Shown here one piece after another: positions 12,121 through 23,199 of a stretch of DNA of 64,000 nt. Where the stretch lies: NCBI GenBank assembly GCA_020744425.1, contig JAGMUV010000018.1, positions 806,001-870,000 of the forward strand. The letters are read 5' to 3'. A program made the position numbers and the translations under genes. The first letter of the stretch is position 1, and every line of letters begins with the position of its first letter. The DNA is from Dactylonectria macrodidyma. Taxonomy: Eukaryota > Ascomycota > Sordariomycetes > Hypocreales > Nectriaceae. The notes below the pieces were generated by a model. The model saw nothing but the letters and a program-made list of their open reading frames with translations, had not been told where the DNA came from and searched no databases.

Positions 12121-12352
12121 GTTTACTCGAAGTCGCTGCTTATTGGAGGAAGTCAGGCACCGAGGACAGGTGAAGCAGTTGTGAGAGTTGGGCGATGAAG
12201 AGGGTGCGGCGCGATGTAAGGAAGTAGATCCCAGTGGTCTTTTAGAGACGATTTCTCCCTCGTTGAAATACAAATATACTTCATGGCTAAGGAAGGAAAT
12301 GCTGAAAACGTCCATACTAAGCATCTACTATAAGCCGTGATCCCGCTCATCT

Positions 12353-13911
12353 CTACGCGCCCTTGGCCATTGCATCCATCAAAGTATTATACGTCTGTTT
12401 CATGTTGTCGAAAATCCCAGTATATGGATCCAGCGGCTCATCACCAGAGTTGTCATTGGCGCAATTAACGCACCATGTACCCGCCTTCTCCATCATCTGG
12501 GTAACATTAATGAATGTGTTTGTTGCTTCACTCAACTTTAGATTGGCGCCAGCCCACCAATGTACCTTGTAGCACATGCAAATCCACAGCTTCTCGGTAG
12601 GCATCAGCTAGGTCAGCGATAGGGGCGCTAGGCTGATACCCGAGCGCTGTGTCAATGAAGACTTCGAGGGCGGCGCTCAGATTCCGAGCTGCCGTGTCCT
12701 GCACTTCCGTGACGTTGCGGGTCTGTTCATTGTTGTTTCCAGGCTGAGTAGAATCATCTGGATTGCTCGATGAATCAACTGGTACCACTGCCGCCGAGAA
12801 TGTGGGGAGCGTGTAACTGATGAATGCATCACCAGTGACAGCAACTTTGACATCCTAGCTCCTATACGTTGTAGGGTTCTGGCTCAACCATTCTTCTAAA
12901 GCCTGCCATGGTGAAGGTGCAAACCGTCGTGCCGATCTCCTCGGGGGAAATGTCGCGTCCAGGCCCGCTCACGATCTTTTAAAGGCTGGCGAATGCCGCG
13001 ACATGGACCCCCAACCGGATGATGAATGGGAGTCTTTTTTCAGGGAACGCCAATTCATTCCAACCTGCGCCAATCAACTAACTCAGTACGCTACGCCCAG
13101 CTGTATTGATTGCTGCGACGGCATCGCCATCCCCTGTTAGCGTAGGAATATCGTTAGGGACTTGCTGCTGCAGGTCTGAAAGGTCGACCACTTCGAGAGC
13201 GGCTTTAGCCTGACCAAAAGTGAGCTTCGTGACTGTCGTTCCTGCCGGGATCCGGTCATTCCAGTCCTTGATCAGTCGCTGGCCGATTTCCGAGTTGGGA
13301 TTGGTAACGAGATCCAAAATCTTGGCCGCAGTGATTTGCAGGTCTTTGCTGCCATTGGCAATGTCTTCCCCCATCTTGGCCATCTCCGTCTGAAACCCTT
13401 TAGAGATAGCGTTGCTATTGGCAGCGTTCCCTAGGAACGAGCTCAGGTCGTTAGTTACCGGTTCGTCAATGTACATAGAGTAAGCCATGTGCTCGTTATT
13501 GGCTGCGTCGAGTTTGTCAACAACACTCTGGATATTGAGCTCTGGAATGGGTAGGCCGTCGTTGCTGGCGTTGTTGACGGCGGCGTGTTTGAGGAGCGTA
13601 AGTTTGTTCACGATGTCTCGAACAGCGCTCAGGCCATTGGCATCAGGAGCGTTAGCGGAGACGAGGGCCTGCTTGGCCGCGGCCTGCTACGGTAAGAGGC
13701 ATAGTAATTGAACCACGCCTCCGCATCCTTTGCGTAAAGCTGCCATCTCGGACATTGCAGTTTGTAACCCAGAGCGTAGCACTGCATGGTGACATCCCGA
13801 AATTTGTGCTTGCAAAGTGTCAAGCAGCTTGGCATCTGTAGGATTGTTGTCTGGATCCAACCCGTACTTTATTAAAATTGAATAGACATTTCTCCCCAAT
13901 TCTCGCCTCAA
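12353..13911 (-). pseudogene. Degenerate gene for an unknown protein of about 500 residues
   Basis: Minus-strand segments with clear protein character follow one another but are interrupted. They are 13687-13911 (ELGRNVYSILIKYGLDPDNN), then an in-frame TAG at about 13685 and continuation in the same frame down to 13078, then pieces in shifting frames between 13078 and 12788 (such as GWNELAFPEKRLPFIIRLGV and VAVTGDAFISYTLP) broken by at least two in-frame stops, then 12788-12353 with another frame change near 12600. Two or three frameshifts and three or more stops cannot be removed by ordinary introns. I do not recognise the family. The region seems to be one gene that has lost function; sequence errors are a less likely explanation given the number of lesions. 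Confidence 0.6.
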
Positions 13912-14996
13912 ACTCGGAAATTAGCAAGTGAATTTAATGCCCCGTTCAATGGCAGGATGATCTCCAACATTCCGTTTTCGCCACGACCGTTGAGCACCTA
14001 GGTAACCACAACTAACTGAATAGACTTTGCTTTTTGGCACTTCGGCATTAGGAGGACTGCCAATAGTTAAGTCATATCTGTTGTAGGGTGCTCTTCTCTC
14101 TCGTCTCGTAATCTCAGGACTCACATGCCCCTGTAATTACACTGTCAGCTTATTCATCGCGGCATCGCTATTTACATTTAAGATCTATTTAAACCTGTGG
14201 ACTTCACCACAATGAGTGATTGTGTTTTTGAAATATCGTTGCGGTCTGGAAAGCTCCAGAACTTCAGATATTAGACTTGTGTTCTCAAATTTAGATTGTG
14301 TCCTGTCGTTGTCGTGCTGCTCCTACCTTTGTAAGAGCTCTGCAGCGAAGCCAAAATCCGAGCTGTGGAATTTCGCTCGAGAACTATCATCAACACTTTG
14401 CGTAGATCGCCATAGGGTTCCGGTACGAATTGCATGACGAGTCAGGGTATTGATGTTGCGCACGGGGCCTCGAGGACTGGGCCTATACGGACGACAGGCT
14501 GATAAAGAAGCGCTAGATGAGCGAAGATGACGTCAAGATCAGCGAGGAGGACCGCCGTTTCAAAATGGCATTAGTCTTTGGTAAATCCAGCTGGCCTAAA
14601 TGGCTTGTCGCACGGACCAAACTCCGGGATGGACTCAATATCGTCGGATTCAAAGCTTTGCCGCTATGCAACTTTACCAACTGCTCTTTTCTCGTCAAGA
14701 AGAAGAGATTGATCTGATGGAGGGCGAATTATGTTTACTCGATCCTGTAACTACTCCCCCCAAGAACGAGGGTAATCTGATATATTCCTCTCTCGTATTC
14801 GAGTTTTATACTTTGTTGTCACATATTAGAGTTTCCCTTAGATGCGACATTTGATTAGTCACTCATCTCTAAGTGAGAATGCCATTAAATCAATAAATAC
14901 CGCAAACTCGTCCACGTCTTCGATTGAAAATATGCTCTCAACACCATCTTGTCATAGTCAGCCAGCCCAACACGTCAGACCAAACTATTCATCAAA
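13912..14996. other. Intergenic region with a possible gene scrap
   Basis: No intact gene. A 66-codon frame at 14517-14717 (SEDDVKISEEDRRFKMALVF) is polar and plausible as protein but has no recognisable domain and may be a leftover fragment. Confidence 0.35.
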
Positions 14997-15530
14997 ATGA
15001 TCCTCATCCACTTAGCCTGCAGCTCTCTACTTTTGGCTTCAAGGGCTAGTTGTACCTCCGTCTGTCATTACAAACCGTCAGCCAATGCCACAGCGTGTAA
15101 TTATCCCGATTCTGCCGGCAACCCAACAGCGGGGGAATACCCTTACGACCTCAACACTCTTTCGACTGTTCCCGTGGCCGATATCTGTAACTCACGCAAC
15201 GGCACCGAAGAACTAGCCTGTGCTCGAAAATACATCGATGCCATTGACGAACAGCTGGCATACCTTTACGCCCGGCGTCTCGGATACGCGGCTGTGGCGG
15301 GATACTCCAAGTTCAGAGCTGGCGCTAGCCTCAACGACCCGAGTAGAAATAAGATCGTGGCGGACGGCATGGCTCAGCGAGTTCTCAAATATGGGGGAAC
15401 TCAGGACGCGGGCAGAGTCATGGGAGGGGAAGGCTGTCAGATCTACGCCAGCTTGGAGTTTGAGGAGTCCAGTATTCGGCAAACTTGCGATCCGGGGTTC
15501 GAGGAGGATTTCAATAGGGTTTGTGATTAG
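14997..15530 (+). CDS. Small secreted protein with chorismate-mutase-like helix
   Basis: Single-exon gene, 177 aa. The first about 19 residues (MILIHLACSSLLLASRASC) look like a signal peptide, followed by a Cys-rich region with possible N-glycosylation sites (NAT, NGT). Residues about 80-130 (KYIDAIDEQLAYLYARRLGY, then a DPSRN segment) follow the AroQ/CM_2 pattern I-D-x-I-D-x-x-L-x-x-L-x-x-x-R-x-x-Y, typical of chorismate mutase and related lyase folds. Family members normally have a basic residue in the first helix and a second Arg/Lys further on. Catalytic competence cannot be settled by eye, so a non-enzymatic or effector role is possible. The gene is convergent with an L-amino-acid oxidase (stop codons about 190 nt apart). 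At least seven cysteines suggest disulfides and an extracellular location. Confidence 0.65.
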   Translation: MILIHLACSSLLLASRASCTSVCHYKPSANATACNYPDSAGNPTAGEYPYDLNTLSTVPVADICNSRNGTEELACARKYIDAIDEQLAYLYARRLGYAAVAGYSKFRAGASLNDPSRNKIVADGMAQRVLKYGGTQDAGRVMGGEGCQIYASLEFEESSIRQTCDPGFEEDFNRVCD

Positions 15531-15721
15531 ACGGACAGAGAACATCATCGTAATTATTCGTCACGTATTTTCTAGACATAACTCCTACTACTTGTCAAGT
15601 TATCAATTCACTCTACTTTGAAACTAATGGCGTGCATGCCATGTTTGAATGCAAAGACCAAAATATTGAGACTATCACATCAGATACTGATTCCAAGTTC
15701 CCCTGGTTGATGGCACTAAAG

Positions 15722-18315
15722 CTAAGCAGCCGCAGCCAATTCAGGATGAAGCTCAAAGTAACTTTCAATAACCGACAACGCAGCCACAGCAGACGTAAAA
15801 GTCAAGGATTTGTCCGTCTCCTTGGTGCCCTCTTCGGGCTCGCGCGTCAGTTCGTGGCCACGTTCAATTCCCCACTGGCGCGAGGGCATCTCCTCCGGCA
15901 GAGGGTAGAACGGAAGCCCAGTGGGGAATGGGGCATCACCGGAGTCATCATTTAGGCTTGAACTATCCTCGTCGCTGCCATCGATGTGGACAGCACCGCT
16001 CAAGAGGTCCAACACTCTCAAGTAGGCCTCGTTATTCTTACACTGAGACTCAAGTCCCTCAAACATAGTGTAGACGGCACGGACCACGCTCTCTAACGCA
16101 CCTACAATCCACGCGTGATGGGAAGATGCAGCCTCGCCAATGAAATAGAGTTGGCCGAAAGCGTTGGGCTTAGTAATCTCCTGCCACATGTTGGAGAACT
16201 GGCTGGGCCCAAAGTAGGCGAAGGCACCGGACATGTTCTGGTCTTTATACCAGTCCCAAGCATGATGGGTTTCGTATTGTTCTTCAGTGAGTTCTTTCAA
16301 TAACTCCTTGTACGGACGCTTCTCGTTGGCGTGTAGTAGGGCAAGATTGTCGAGTAGAACTGATTTGAGCTGCTCCTCATTCTCAGGTGAATCTTGAGAA
16401 ATCAGAGACCCGATGCGTTGGGCATCTTGCCCCCATGTGTAGGAACACAGAAGGACAGCGGGCTGATCAGGATCCCATCGGTCTCCTTCATTCGCCTTAA
16501 TGTTGTAAGATGGATAGACACAGACTCGCAGTGGAAGATCTGTACGAGACACTCCGCCCTTCGAAATGTTGAAGGGCTCCTTCTGCCACCACGCCGTCTT
16601 GAACTTGATGGCGACCTTACATGATGCACCGTATCCAAGAGAGCGGATAGCCTGCTTCGTACCCCAAAGCAATCCGGCGTCCTGGAGGTTCATGCGCTGG
16701 AACGCACCCAGTGTAGTGCTGTTGAAGATGGCAAAGTAGTCCTTCTCTTTCTTCGTCTTCTTCTTAGTGATTGAGTCCGTCTTTGTGATACGGAGCTTCA
16801 TAGCCGTGTACACATCCGTCTTGTCGAGAGGGCGGTCTTTCACCTGAGCGTCGATGGCCTCGACTTGGCTGTTGAATTGAATCTTCCCCTTTACCTTGCG
16901 GGCCATCTTCTCTGCAATTCTTTGGGCACCTCCATCAACGCACCACCAATAGTTGAGCTTTGGCTCACCCTCCACCGGCTTTGGAGTGCCAAAGTCAAGT
17001 TCCTCAAGGACGCACTCAGCCAATGACTGATCGTACCATCCCGTACCACTTGAGAGGAAGAAAGTCAGTATAACTCTTACGAGAGGGTGGTCGGGCTCAC
17101 TCACAAGGTTGCTGTCTCTAGCCATTCGATGGTGTTGTAACTGAATCCTGGGCCATTCGGGAAAGGGTCCACTTCACCTTCGCCAGTGACTGGCTCTTTG
17201 TTGATTGTTCTAGATGATCACAAATGCGTTAAAGGCCGGAGTCAAAGACAGCCTTTGCGGTGCTCGGAAGGAACTCACGAAGAAAGGAACTGGCGGACAC
17301 TCATGTGATCGGCCCTCATCAAGAGCTTCCAGAATTTTGTCATTTCGACCGTGGCCCCTTTACCTTCGGCCTTCTCTTGCCTAGCCTTGTCGCCCTGCGT
17401 TTTGACTGGTTCGATAAAACCTTCCAGAGCTTTAGAAACGAGACTCGAGGGATTCTCTCGAAGTAGGCTAAAGTCTTGTCAGAAACATGAGCTAACCAAG
17501 CAAGGGATGCATGACTATACTTGATAGGGATCTTGCCCCCTTCTGGAAGTCCGCTGTTAAGGTTGAATGGATCGTCTTCCTTTGCCTCATCGACCTTTGC
17601 CTCATCCTCAGGGTTTTTCTTGCCTGGCCAGGGATTACCGGTGTGACGCACATTGTTGAAATACGAAGGGCAAACGGCAAGTTCATCATCGAGAAAGTAG
17701 CGTATCAATCCACCATCTCCTTTCTCCAACCCAATGTAATCAAAGAGCTGGAAAGTCCTATATGCCATAGTAAGTAATTGTATACGGTATAAAAAGAGTC
17801 CAGCTCTTGTATACGAACCTTTTCATGATGCTGTTGTTAGGGAATCTCATTGCACCGACATCATAGTAGTCATGATCTTCGTCAGAGAACCTATGGGTGT
17901 ACAGACGGCCTCCCAGTCTCTCCTTTCCTGCAGCCTCAATTATATCGTAATCAATCTTGAGGTTGAGTCCTTGCGTCTTGGCATCCTCGTTCAACCAGTC
18001 GAAAAGAAGGGCAGTGAAGAGGCCGGCGACACCAGCGCCAACAATACCAACCGTGAGGCGGCCTGGTGTGGCAGGATCAGGGATGAAGCCAGTCCCTGTG
18101 ACCTGCTTGGTCTTTTCCAGCAAGTCACTGATGTTTTCCTTGTGACCGACCTCCTCGATAGGAAGGGAAGGCTGGGCGGTCTGTATTTTGCTCACTCGAT
18201 CCAAGGCGACTTGCAAATCGTCGTAAAGAGTCTTTCTCGCGACATAACGAGCCCATATATGCTTGTACGAAGTAGTCGCCAGGCGCTTTTCGACGACAGG
18301 CTGTGTGAGCGACAT
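15722..18315 (-). CDS. L-amino-acid oxidase (flavin monoamine oxidase family)
   Basis: Predicted 784-aa FAD enzyme that oxidatively deaminates L-amino acids to 2-oxo acids, ammonia and H2O2. Five exons: 17819-18315, 17521-17757, 17279-17467, 17105-17209 and 15722-17048; their sum is an exact multiple of three. Motifs: Rossmann GxGxxG in VGIVGAGVAGLFTALLF, the GG doublet ERLGGRLYTHRF, DVGAMRFP typical of amino-acid oxidases, and the C-terminal FAD block GEAASSHHAWIVGALESVVRAV. No signal peptide is seen at the N-terminus, so it is probably intracellular, possibly with a cleavable polar N-terminal extension. The last about 80 residues are Asp/Ser-rich and variable. Lower-confidence point: the 53-nt intron at 17468-17520 was chosen because it joins GGKIPI to LLRENPSSLVSKALEGF, which restores the family pattern. 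Substrate preference is unknown. Confidence 0.9.
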
Positions 18316-20424
18316 GTTTAGGAAATTCGTAGATCAGGGTCTGATGTGGAAGAATTCTGAAATATGGAAAGTTGAGACTGGAAACAATGAATCCAGTTGA
18401 ACTGGCCGTTTCTGCTCTGGCATAGGCTGGCGTTCCGTGAGCTTATACATACGAATTTCACATCGAGCAGCGATATCGCGCAAACTATTGATTTGACGGA
18501 GTTTCGCCATCGAAGTACCTTCAATAGTGTGGCTAGCTGACTTTACAGAAGTGGATTGGCACAACTCTGCCGTTGCAAAGCGGTGACCAGATTACTTGGC
18601 GAATGTTGACCTAGCTCTCCATACTATTCCAGAGCAATCTTTGATACTCAACACATAATAGGCCGTGTGATCGCAACGTGCTAAGTGACGAAGACAGTTG
18701 AGTGAGGCCCTACAGGTTGTTGGCAAGCAAGGGAGAGCTTTTCGGTTAGAATCCACATACCGAGCCGTCCGTATTCTCCACCCACCCCGCCACTTTTGGT
18801 TGGACTCAAGTTGATCCTCAGCCCTAGTCATGCCTAGTGGCTGGCTGGGCTGGCGTCTCGAGCGTTCCATCGTCAATAGTTTCGCCGCGCGTTCAATCGA
18901 GCTGTAAGGAAAGCTCTCAATTAGTCCAAGGTGGCTGACTGACCTGAGACATCAGCACCATTTCCCCATCCTCATCCATCCTTTTCTCGTATCAGCAGAC
19001 GAAGCCTCTGCTGTGTGATAATGCAAGTTGTCGGGACAAAGTAGGATCGGCATGTACACTTCGATTAGTCCGTAGCTGCCTGCTCGCTAAAACGCGGCAC
19101 AGCTGCATCAGTTCTAGATCGAAAGCGGGGAAGCGCTTTGATCGCGGCTCGGTGAGCCAGACATATGCAGGCACCCGCACTGTTTTTGCCTTCGCCATCG
19201 AATTATAGTCGACATTGGAGGCAATAACCGATGGGCTGCCGTGGTAGGCGGACAGAGCCTCCCATAGAGACAACTTTACACCCACAAACTGCACAAGCCC
19301 AAGAAGTATCCCTATAGTTACTGCCAACACAGACCTTGGTGGGCATAAAGAGGTTTCCATTGAGTTCACACACATTCATGTAGAACGTTTGCTGATAATG
19401 TAGTGGCTTGCACCATGTGAGCTAAGCCTAGTCCTGCCGGGACGGCCCATAGCGGATAGCGCGATGTGGCACTGCCCGGTCCCCCAGACCAACAAACATT
19501 GAGCCTCATTTTGGAATAGTCTGTTAATAATTGACAATCCCTCATTGGGGCGCAGCCTCCGCTCCACGTCTTACTCCTACATTAGGTACCAAATAGCCCA
19601 GCCCTCGTACAGTTTATGATATATCGTTTGCGGTCAGGTCCGATATGGACTAAATAGCGTCTTTGGATCCCCAATCACATCAGCCAAGAAGGCCGAGAAT
19701 GGTGAATACGACATCCTTGCATACGGATAACCGCTTTGAGGGCGATTTTGAGACCAATGGCGCCGCTATGCTTTGGTTCACATTGCTCTTATTGCTGACC
19801 GCCTTCAGCTATTTTTTGTTGAGCATTCAAAGTCTAGAACAGCCCTATTCAATAGCGTCAACTAGCACGCCAATTCATATGCACATGGGGTAAAAGCTGT
19901 CTCGGAGGACATTCCAGACGCGCCGTGGCACAGCCAATTATGTTGTTTGGATTGGTTACAAAAGTAACGGCGTTTGTTAAGCTCACATGGCAAAGTATTC
20001 GTTCATGTGGCTGGCTGAGATCAAGCCTAGAATAACATTCCGTATTGAGATCAACCTAGCTCATTCCGTCAAATTGGTGTTGCTGAACTAGAGCATTCCA
20101 GTCCCTTGCGTAGAGTTGGCCGGAAAGATGCAGGCAATAGTGTATTAACGCCAAGAACCTATGCCTGCCAGATTACTCCTGATAACATTTTTACACAGTA
20201 CTCGGCTTCAGTGGGCGGTCAATTGTTGTCACATCAATGCGGGCGCAGTTGTGTTATTTCAGCTCCTGAGCTAAAGCCATTTTGGCCAAGGCCTAATCGA
20301 ACCTTGGGACTCAGAACTACACCCGCAGGTTTGCTATTTAAACGAAGAGCCGTCCATTGACCTCCTTTATTCACCATCGGCTCATTCACCAATCTTCACA
20401 AATCATTTAACATCCACTTCAACC
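18316..20424. other. Long intergenic region
   Basis: About 2.1 kb with no convincing gene. A 127-codon minus-strand frame at 18992-19375 has one hydrophobic stretch but no family resemblance. The 5' regions of the oxidase (left) and of the gene at 20425 (right) are included. Confidence 0.4.
20335..20342 (+). promoter_or_regulatory. TATA-like box
   Basis: TATTTAAA lies about 85 bases before the ATG at 20425, a usual distance for a fungal core promoter. Inferred from sequence only. Confidence 0.35.
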
Positions 20425-21765
20425 ATGAGCAATCCTCAAGAACAGCCATTGGCACCTGCTGTCTCTATCGCGATCCCGGCGGAATTCCAGTTTGGACCAA
20501 CTCCTGTGGAGTCGCACGCAACACTATTCACCCAAAGCTCTACCCTTCTCGATCTCACGGACGGAGCTGGTGGTACCAATGGTTACAATGGCGCCCACGT
20601 CACCAACGGCTCCGAGGATACCACAGACGTCGATAGCCCTAAGTTCAAAGCAACGTCGCTAGATGTTTTAGGAAGATTCACTGGCGAATTCAGGGGATTT
20701 GGCTTCAACACAATCTTCAGGCCTGAGAGCAATGTCACCCCTACCAAATTCCCGAATCCGCTTAGGGGGGGAGATCGGAATCCTCCCGACAACGTCTTGG
20801 AACTCAATCTTACAAGCGAGACGCAGGTCTTCAGTCAAGCGCTCGTCAATGTCCCCAACCGCGGTTTGGGCCCTCAACCCAATATCTCTCTCAATGGGTT
20901 CCCATATTCTCAGACTGTCTCTGATATAACCAAAGAGGGTGAGGAACCGAAAGTCATCCACTTCGAGCCTGGTCTGTGGATGCGCGTTCCCAAGAGCGAC
21001 GAGATGCCCTGGCTCAATGCGTCTTTCAACCGCATGGCGTCCATCCCTCACGGCACCACCATCAATGCCCAAGGGTTCGACCCCGCCAGGAAGGAGAGTG
21101 GGCGGCCGCAGTTTGGAGAGGTTGATATCACACCGATCATTATCGCTGAAGGTCGCCAGTTTAAATTTGATGCTCAGGATGCCTCCATCGACGATGCTCG
21201 CCGCATTCCTCAAGATCTATCCAAGTACATCAAGGCAGGCAGCATCACCCAAGAAATCTTATCCAACCCCAACAAGGTGCTGGCAGATGCCAACGAGGGC
21301 AAGGACATCATCGATCACACTAGTTTTGGAGTTACGACATCGCAACAGGTCCATGAGCTCGGTGGAGGAACAAGCAATATTGGCTTCCTCATTGGTGAGG
21401 ATGGTGGTGTAAAGGAGGCATCCGTCAAAAAACGAAGCGGCAATGCAAACGCGGTCACCATGTCAGCTAAATACTGGGTTTCCACTGTCCACGCAACCAT
21501 CCATCTTGAGCCGACCGTTGTCGGTTCAGGAGAAACTGGACCGATCGTGTCCCCTGTTCGGAATGGCCCCAGAGATGCCGTACCCTGGATCCAGATCGAC
21601 ATCACCGTCCCACGAGCTGAGAAAATCAAGTTCGAGTACACGCAGATTCAGTACTCTCAGATGGTGGTTCTTGACTTCAATGGTCTCAGCTGGCCACACG
21701 CTACTGTTGGCACTCTTGCTCCAGCTGATCTTAAGCTATCCACGCTTCAGAGAGTGTTAATTTAA
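20425..21765 (+). CDS. Conserved fungal protein of unknown function, possible beta-barrel
   Basis: Single-exon gene, 446 aa, no signal peptide and no membrane segment, so probably cytosolic. The first about 85 residues are polar and Gly/Asn/Thr-rich. After that come blocks I associate with a conserved but uncharacterised fungal family: GEFRGFGFNTIFRP, NVLELNLTSETQVFS, VPNRGLGPQPNISLNGFPYSQ, VIHFEPGLWMRVP and RMASIPHGTTINAQG. The run of alternating hydrophobic and polar strands and the 'HFEPGLW' element resemble heme-binding lipocalin or nitrobindin-like barrels, but this is only an analogy. The second half (residues about 270-440) repeats beta-rich character with a histidine in 'STVHATIHLEP'. 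The start is the first ATG after a TATA-like box, in a good context (TCAACCATGAG). Confidence 0.75.
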   Translation: MSNPQEQPLAPAVSIAIPAEFQFGPTPVESHATLFTQSSTLLDLTDGAGGTNGYNGAHVTNGSEDTTDVDSPKFKATSLDVLGRFTGEFRGFGFNTIFRPESNVTPTKFPNPLRGGDRNPPDNVLELNLTSETQVFSQALVNVPNRGLGPQPNISLNGFPYSQTVSDITKEGEEPKVIHFEPGLWMRVPKSDEMPWLNASFNRMASIPHGTTINAQGFDPARKESGRPQFGEVDITPIIIAEGRQFKFDAQDASIDDARRIPQDLSKYIKAGSITQEILSNPNKVLADANEGKDIIDHTSFGVTTSQQVHELGGGTSNIGFLIGEDGGVKEASVKKRSGNANAVTMSAKYWVSTVHATIHLEPTVVGSGETGPIVSPVRNGPRDAVPWIQIDITVPRAEKIKFEYTQIQYSQMVVLDFNGLSWPHATVGTLAPADLKLSTLQRVLI

Positions 21766-22561
21766 CCTTTGAAACAATTTGGGGCTTTGGTCCAGATGCT
21801 GGTCTTTCACTTTCAAGTCGACGTTCTATGGAAGCAGCTTAAGTTGGAATCCCAAATGGTATGTGAAGCGGGAAAAGATATTGCATGTAGTTAGTTATTG
21901 TAATACTAACCAAGATGGGTTCTCGCTGCAACGAAATGCATTACAGCTGGTGCAAAAAATCCTGATTGCTATGGTGACTGACAGCTGAGCCTTGGTGGTA
22001 GTCAAAAATTCCTTAAGCTCATCCCACCCAGACTGCCACGTCGCTGTTGAGGTTGAAGGTGAGCTCGAATGATGCCCTGCAACCTCCATAAACACAAGAT
22101 ACAATCTCAAATCGAAGGTGTTTGCTATCTACCACCGTAAATCTACCAAATGCCGTTCCTGCGGCAGCTATACCACTTGAACTAGTCCACAGGTACTTAC
22201 CTTTCAATTTTATTCCAGGTAGTCTACTCATCATTGTCAGATCGTGATAATCCAGTAAGGGATGGCGCTGACTTTTCGCCCTTGAACTACATCAAAACCT
22301 TTGTACCCGGGGTTTCACTAAGCGGACTCCGATCGGCTTGGGATGCCCCCTCTCCTCACCGGATAAATTCCTGAAGGATTTTTTGCTTGCTATTATAACC
22401 GTGGTTTTACACCGTAAGCAGAGAATCCTTCGGCCTAGGCTGACCCGGATCACCCCGCTTGCTGACGTCAAAGAAGTCGTCTGTCTAGCCATACAAGCTC
22501 TGATTATTTTTAATCTCATCATCTGCATCACCTTAAGTAGTCAATATCAGATTTAGATACG
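21766..22561. other. Intergenic region
   Basis: About 800 bases between an unknown protein gene and the P450 relic. Short frames only; no gene seen. Confidence 0.4.
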
Positions 22562-22969
22562 ATGCATCATTCATCTCAACCATATCTGTCTCTATATGGT
22601 CCTGCCATAGGTGTATCTATATCGATCTTGTTCATCTCCTACAAGATCTTTACGTACATCCGGAGGCTCCTCCCCCATCCCCTTTCGCAATTCCCGGGAC
22701 CCAAGATATGCGCCGCTTCCAGGGTCTACGAGTTTTACTGGGACTCTGTCCAACATGGGCGATTCTGGGCAAAGCTTCCTGACCTCCACAGGCAGTATGG
22801 TAGGTAATTCGTCCCAGCAATTATGTACTTGCTGATTCGATCATTCAAATGGCCAATTGTCCGCATCGGGCCTAATGAGGTCCACATTGAGGACTCGGAA
22901 TTTTTAATACTATATTCGGCTTCCGCCCGCTGAACAAAGAAGCCATGACTGCTAAGCAATTTGGTATTA
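22562..22969 (+). pseudogene. Cytochrome P450, N-terminal part, cut by an insertion
   Basis: This is the 5' portion of a microsomal P450: a hydrophobic anchor (residues about 8-25), a basic and Pro-rich hinge with FPGPKICAASRVYEFYWD, and LHRQYG before an intron donor (GTAGGT at about 22801). The next exon reads PIVRIGPNEVHIEDSEF, then, one frame over, NTIFGFRPLNKEAMTAKQFG. The acceptor before PIVRIGP no longer ends in AG and a one-base shift lies near 22906. The gene stops abruptly at 22969, where the inverted repeat of an inserted element begins. The remainder of the same gene resumes at about 34188 with ELFGINHALFGVEDYK. The substrate of the original enzyme is unknown. Confidence 0.85.
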
Positions 22970-22970
22970 T

Positions 22971-22986
22971 GAGACGAAACTCAAGC
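22971..22986 (+). repeat. Left terminal inverted repeat
   Basis: GAGACGAAACTCAAGC, one base after the interrupted P450 sequence. It pairs perfectly with the complement at 34166-34181. Confidence 0.85.
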
Positions 22987-23035
22987 GACATGTGACCTAC
23001 CACAGATCGCCGCTTTTAAGGCTTTTTCGCTCGCT

Positions 23036-23136
23036 GGCTCAGCTTCGGCTCAGCTATTCATCAGCCCCCATCAGCCCCCATCGGCCCCATCAGCTCTAAT
23101 CACCCCTCTGGCTTCTGGCTGAGCAGGAGCTCAGTG
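23036..23136. repeat. Left subterminal CTCAGC/CATCAGCCCC array
   Basis: Clustered copies of CTCAGC, its complement GCTGAG and short tandem CATCAGCCCC units lie just inside the left inverted repeat. The matching right-hand cluster is at 34040-34140. Confidence 0.6.
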
Positions 23137-23199
23137 GCCGTTCTTGATCCCATTTCTGGGCCCTCCTCAATCTCTAGGTCTCGTCACCCCCTTCAACTC

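Noticed and set aside
15722..17125. A continuous 467-codon frame as the whole amino-acid oxidase
   Set aside because: Its first about 25 codons are intron (17049-17104) read through, and the nucleotide-binding half lies in four upstream exons; the five-exon model gives the complete enzyme.
18992..19375. 127-codon minus-strand frame with one hydrophobic stretch
   Set aside because: No family resemblance, no second exon, and an isolated position in a gene-poor spacer; could be chance.
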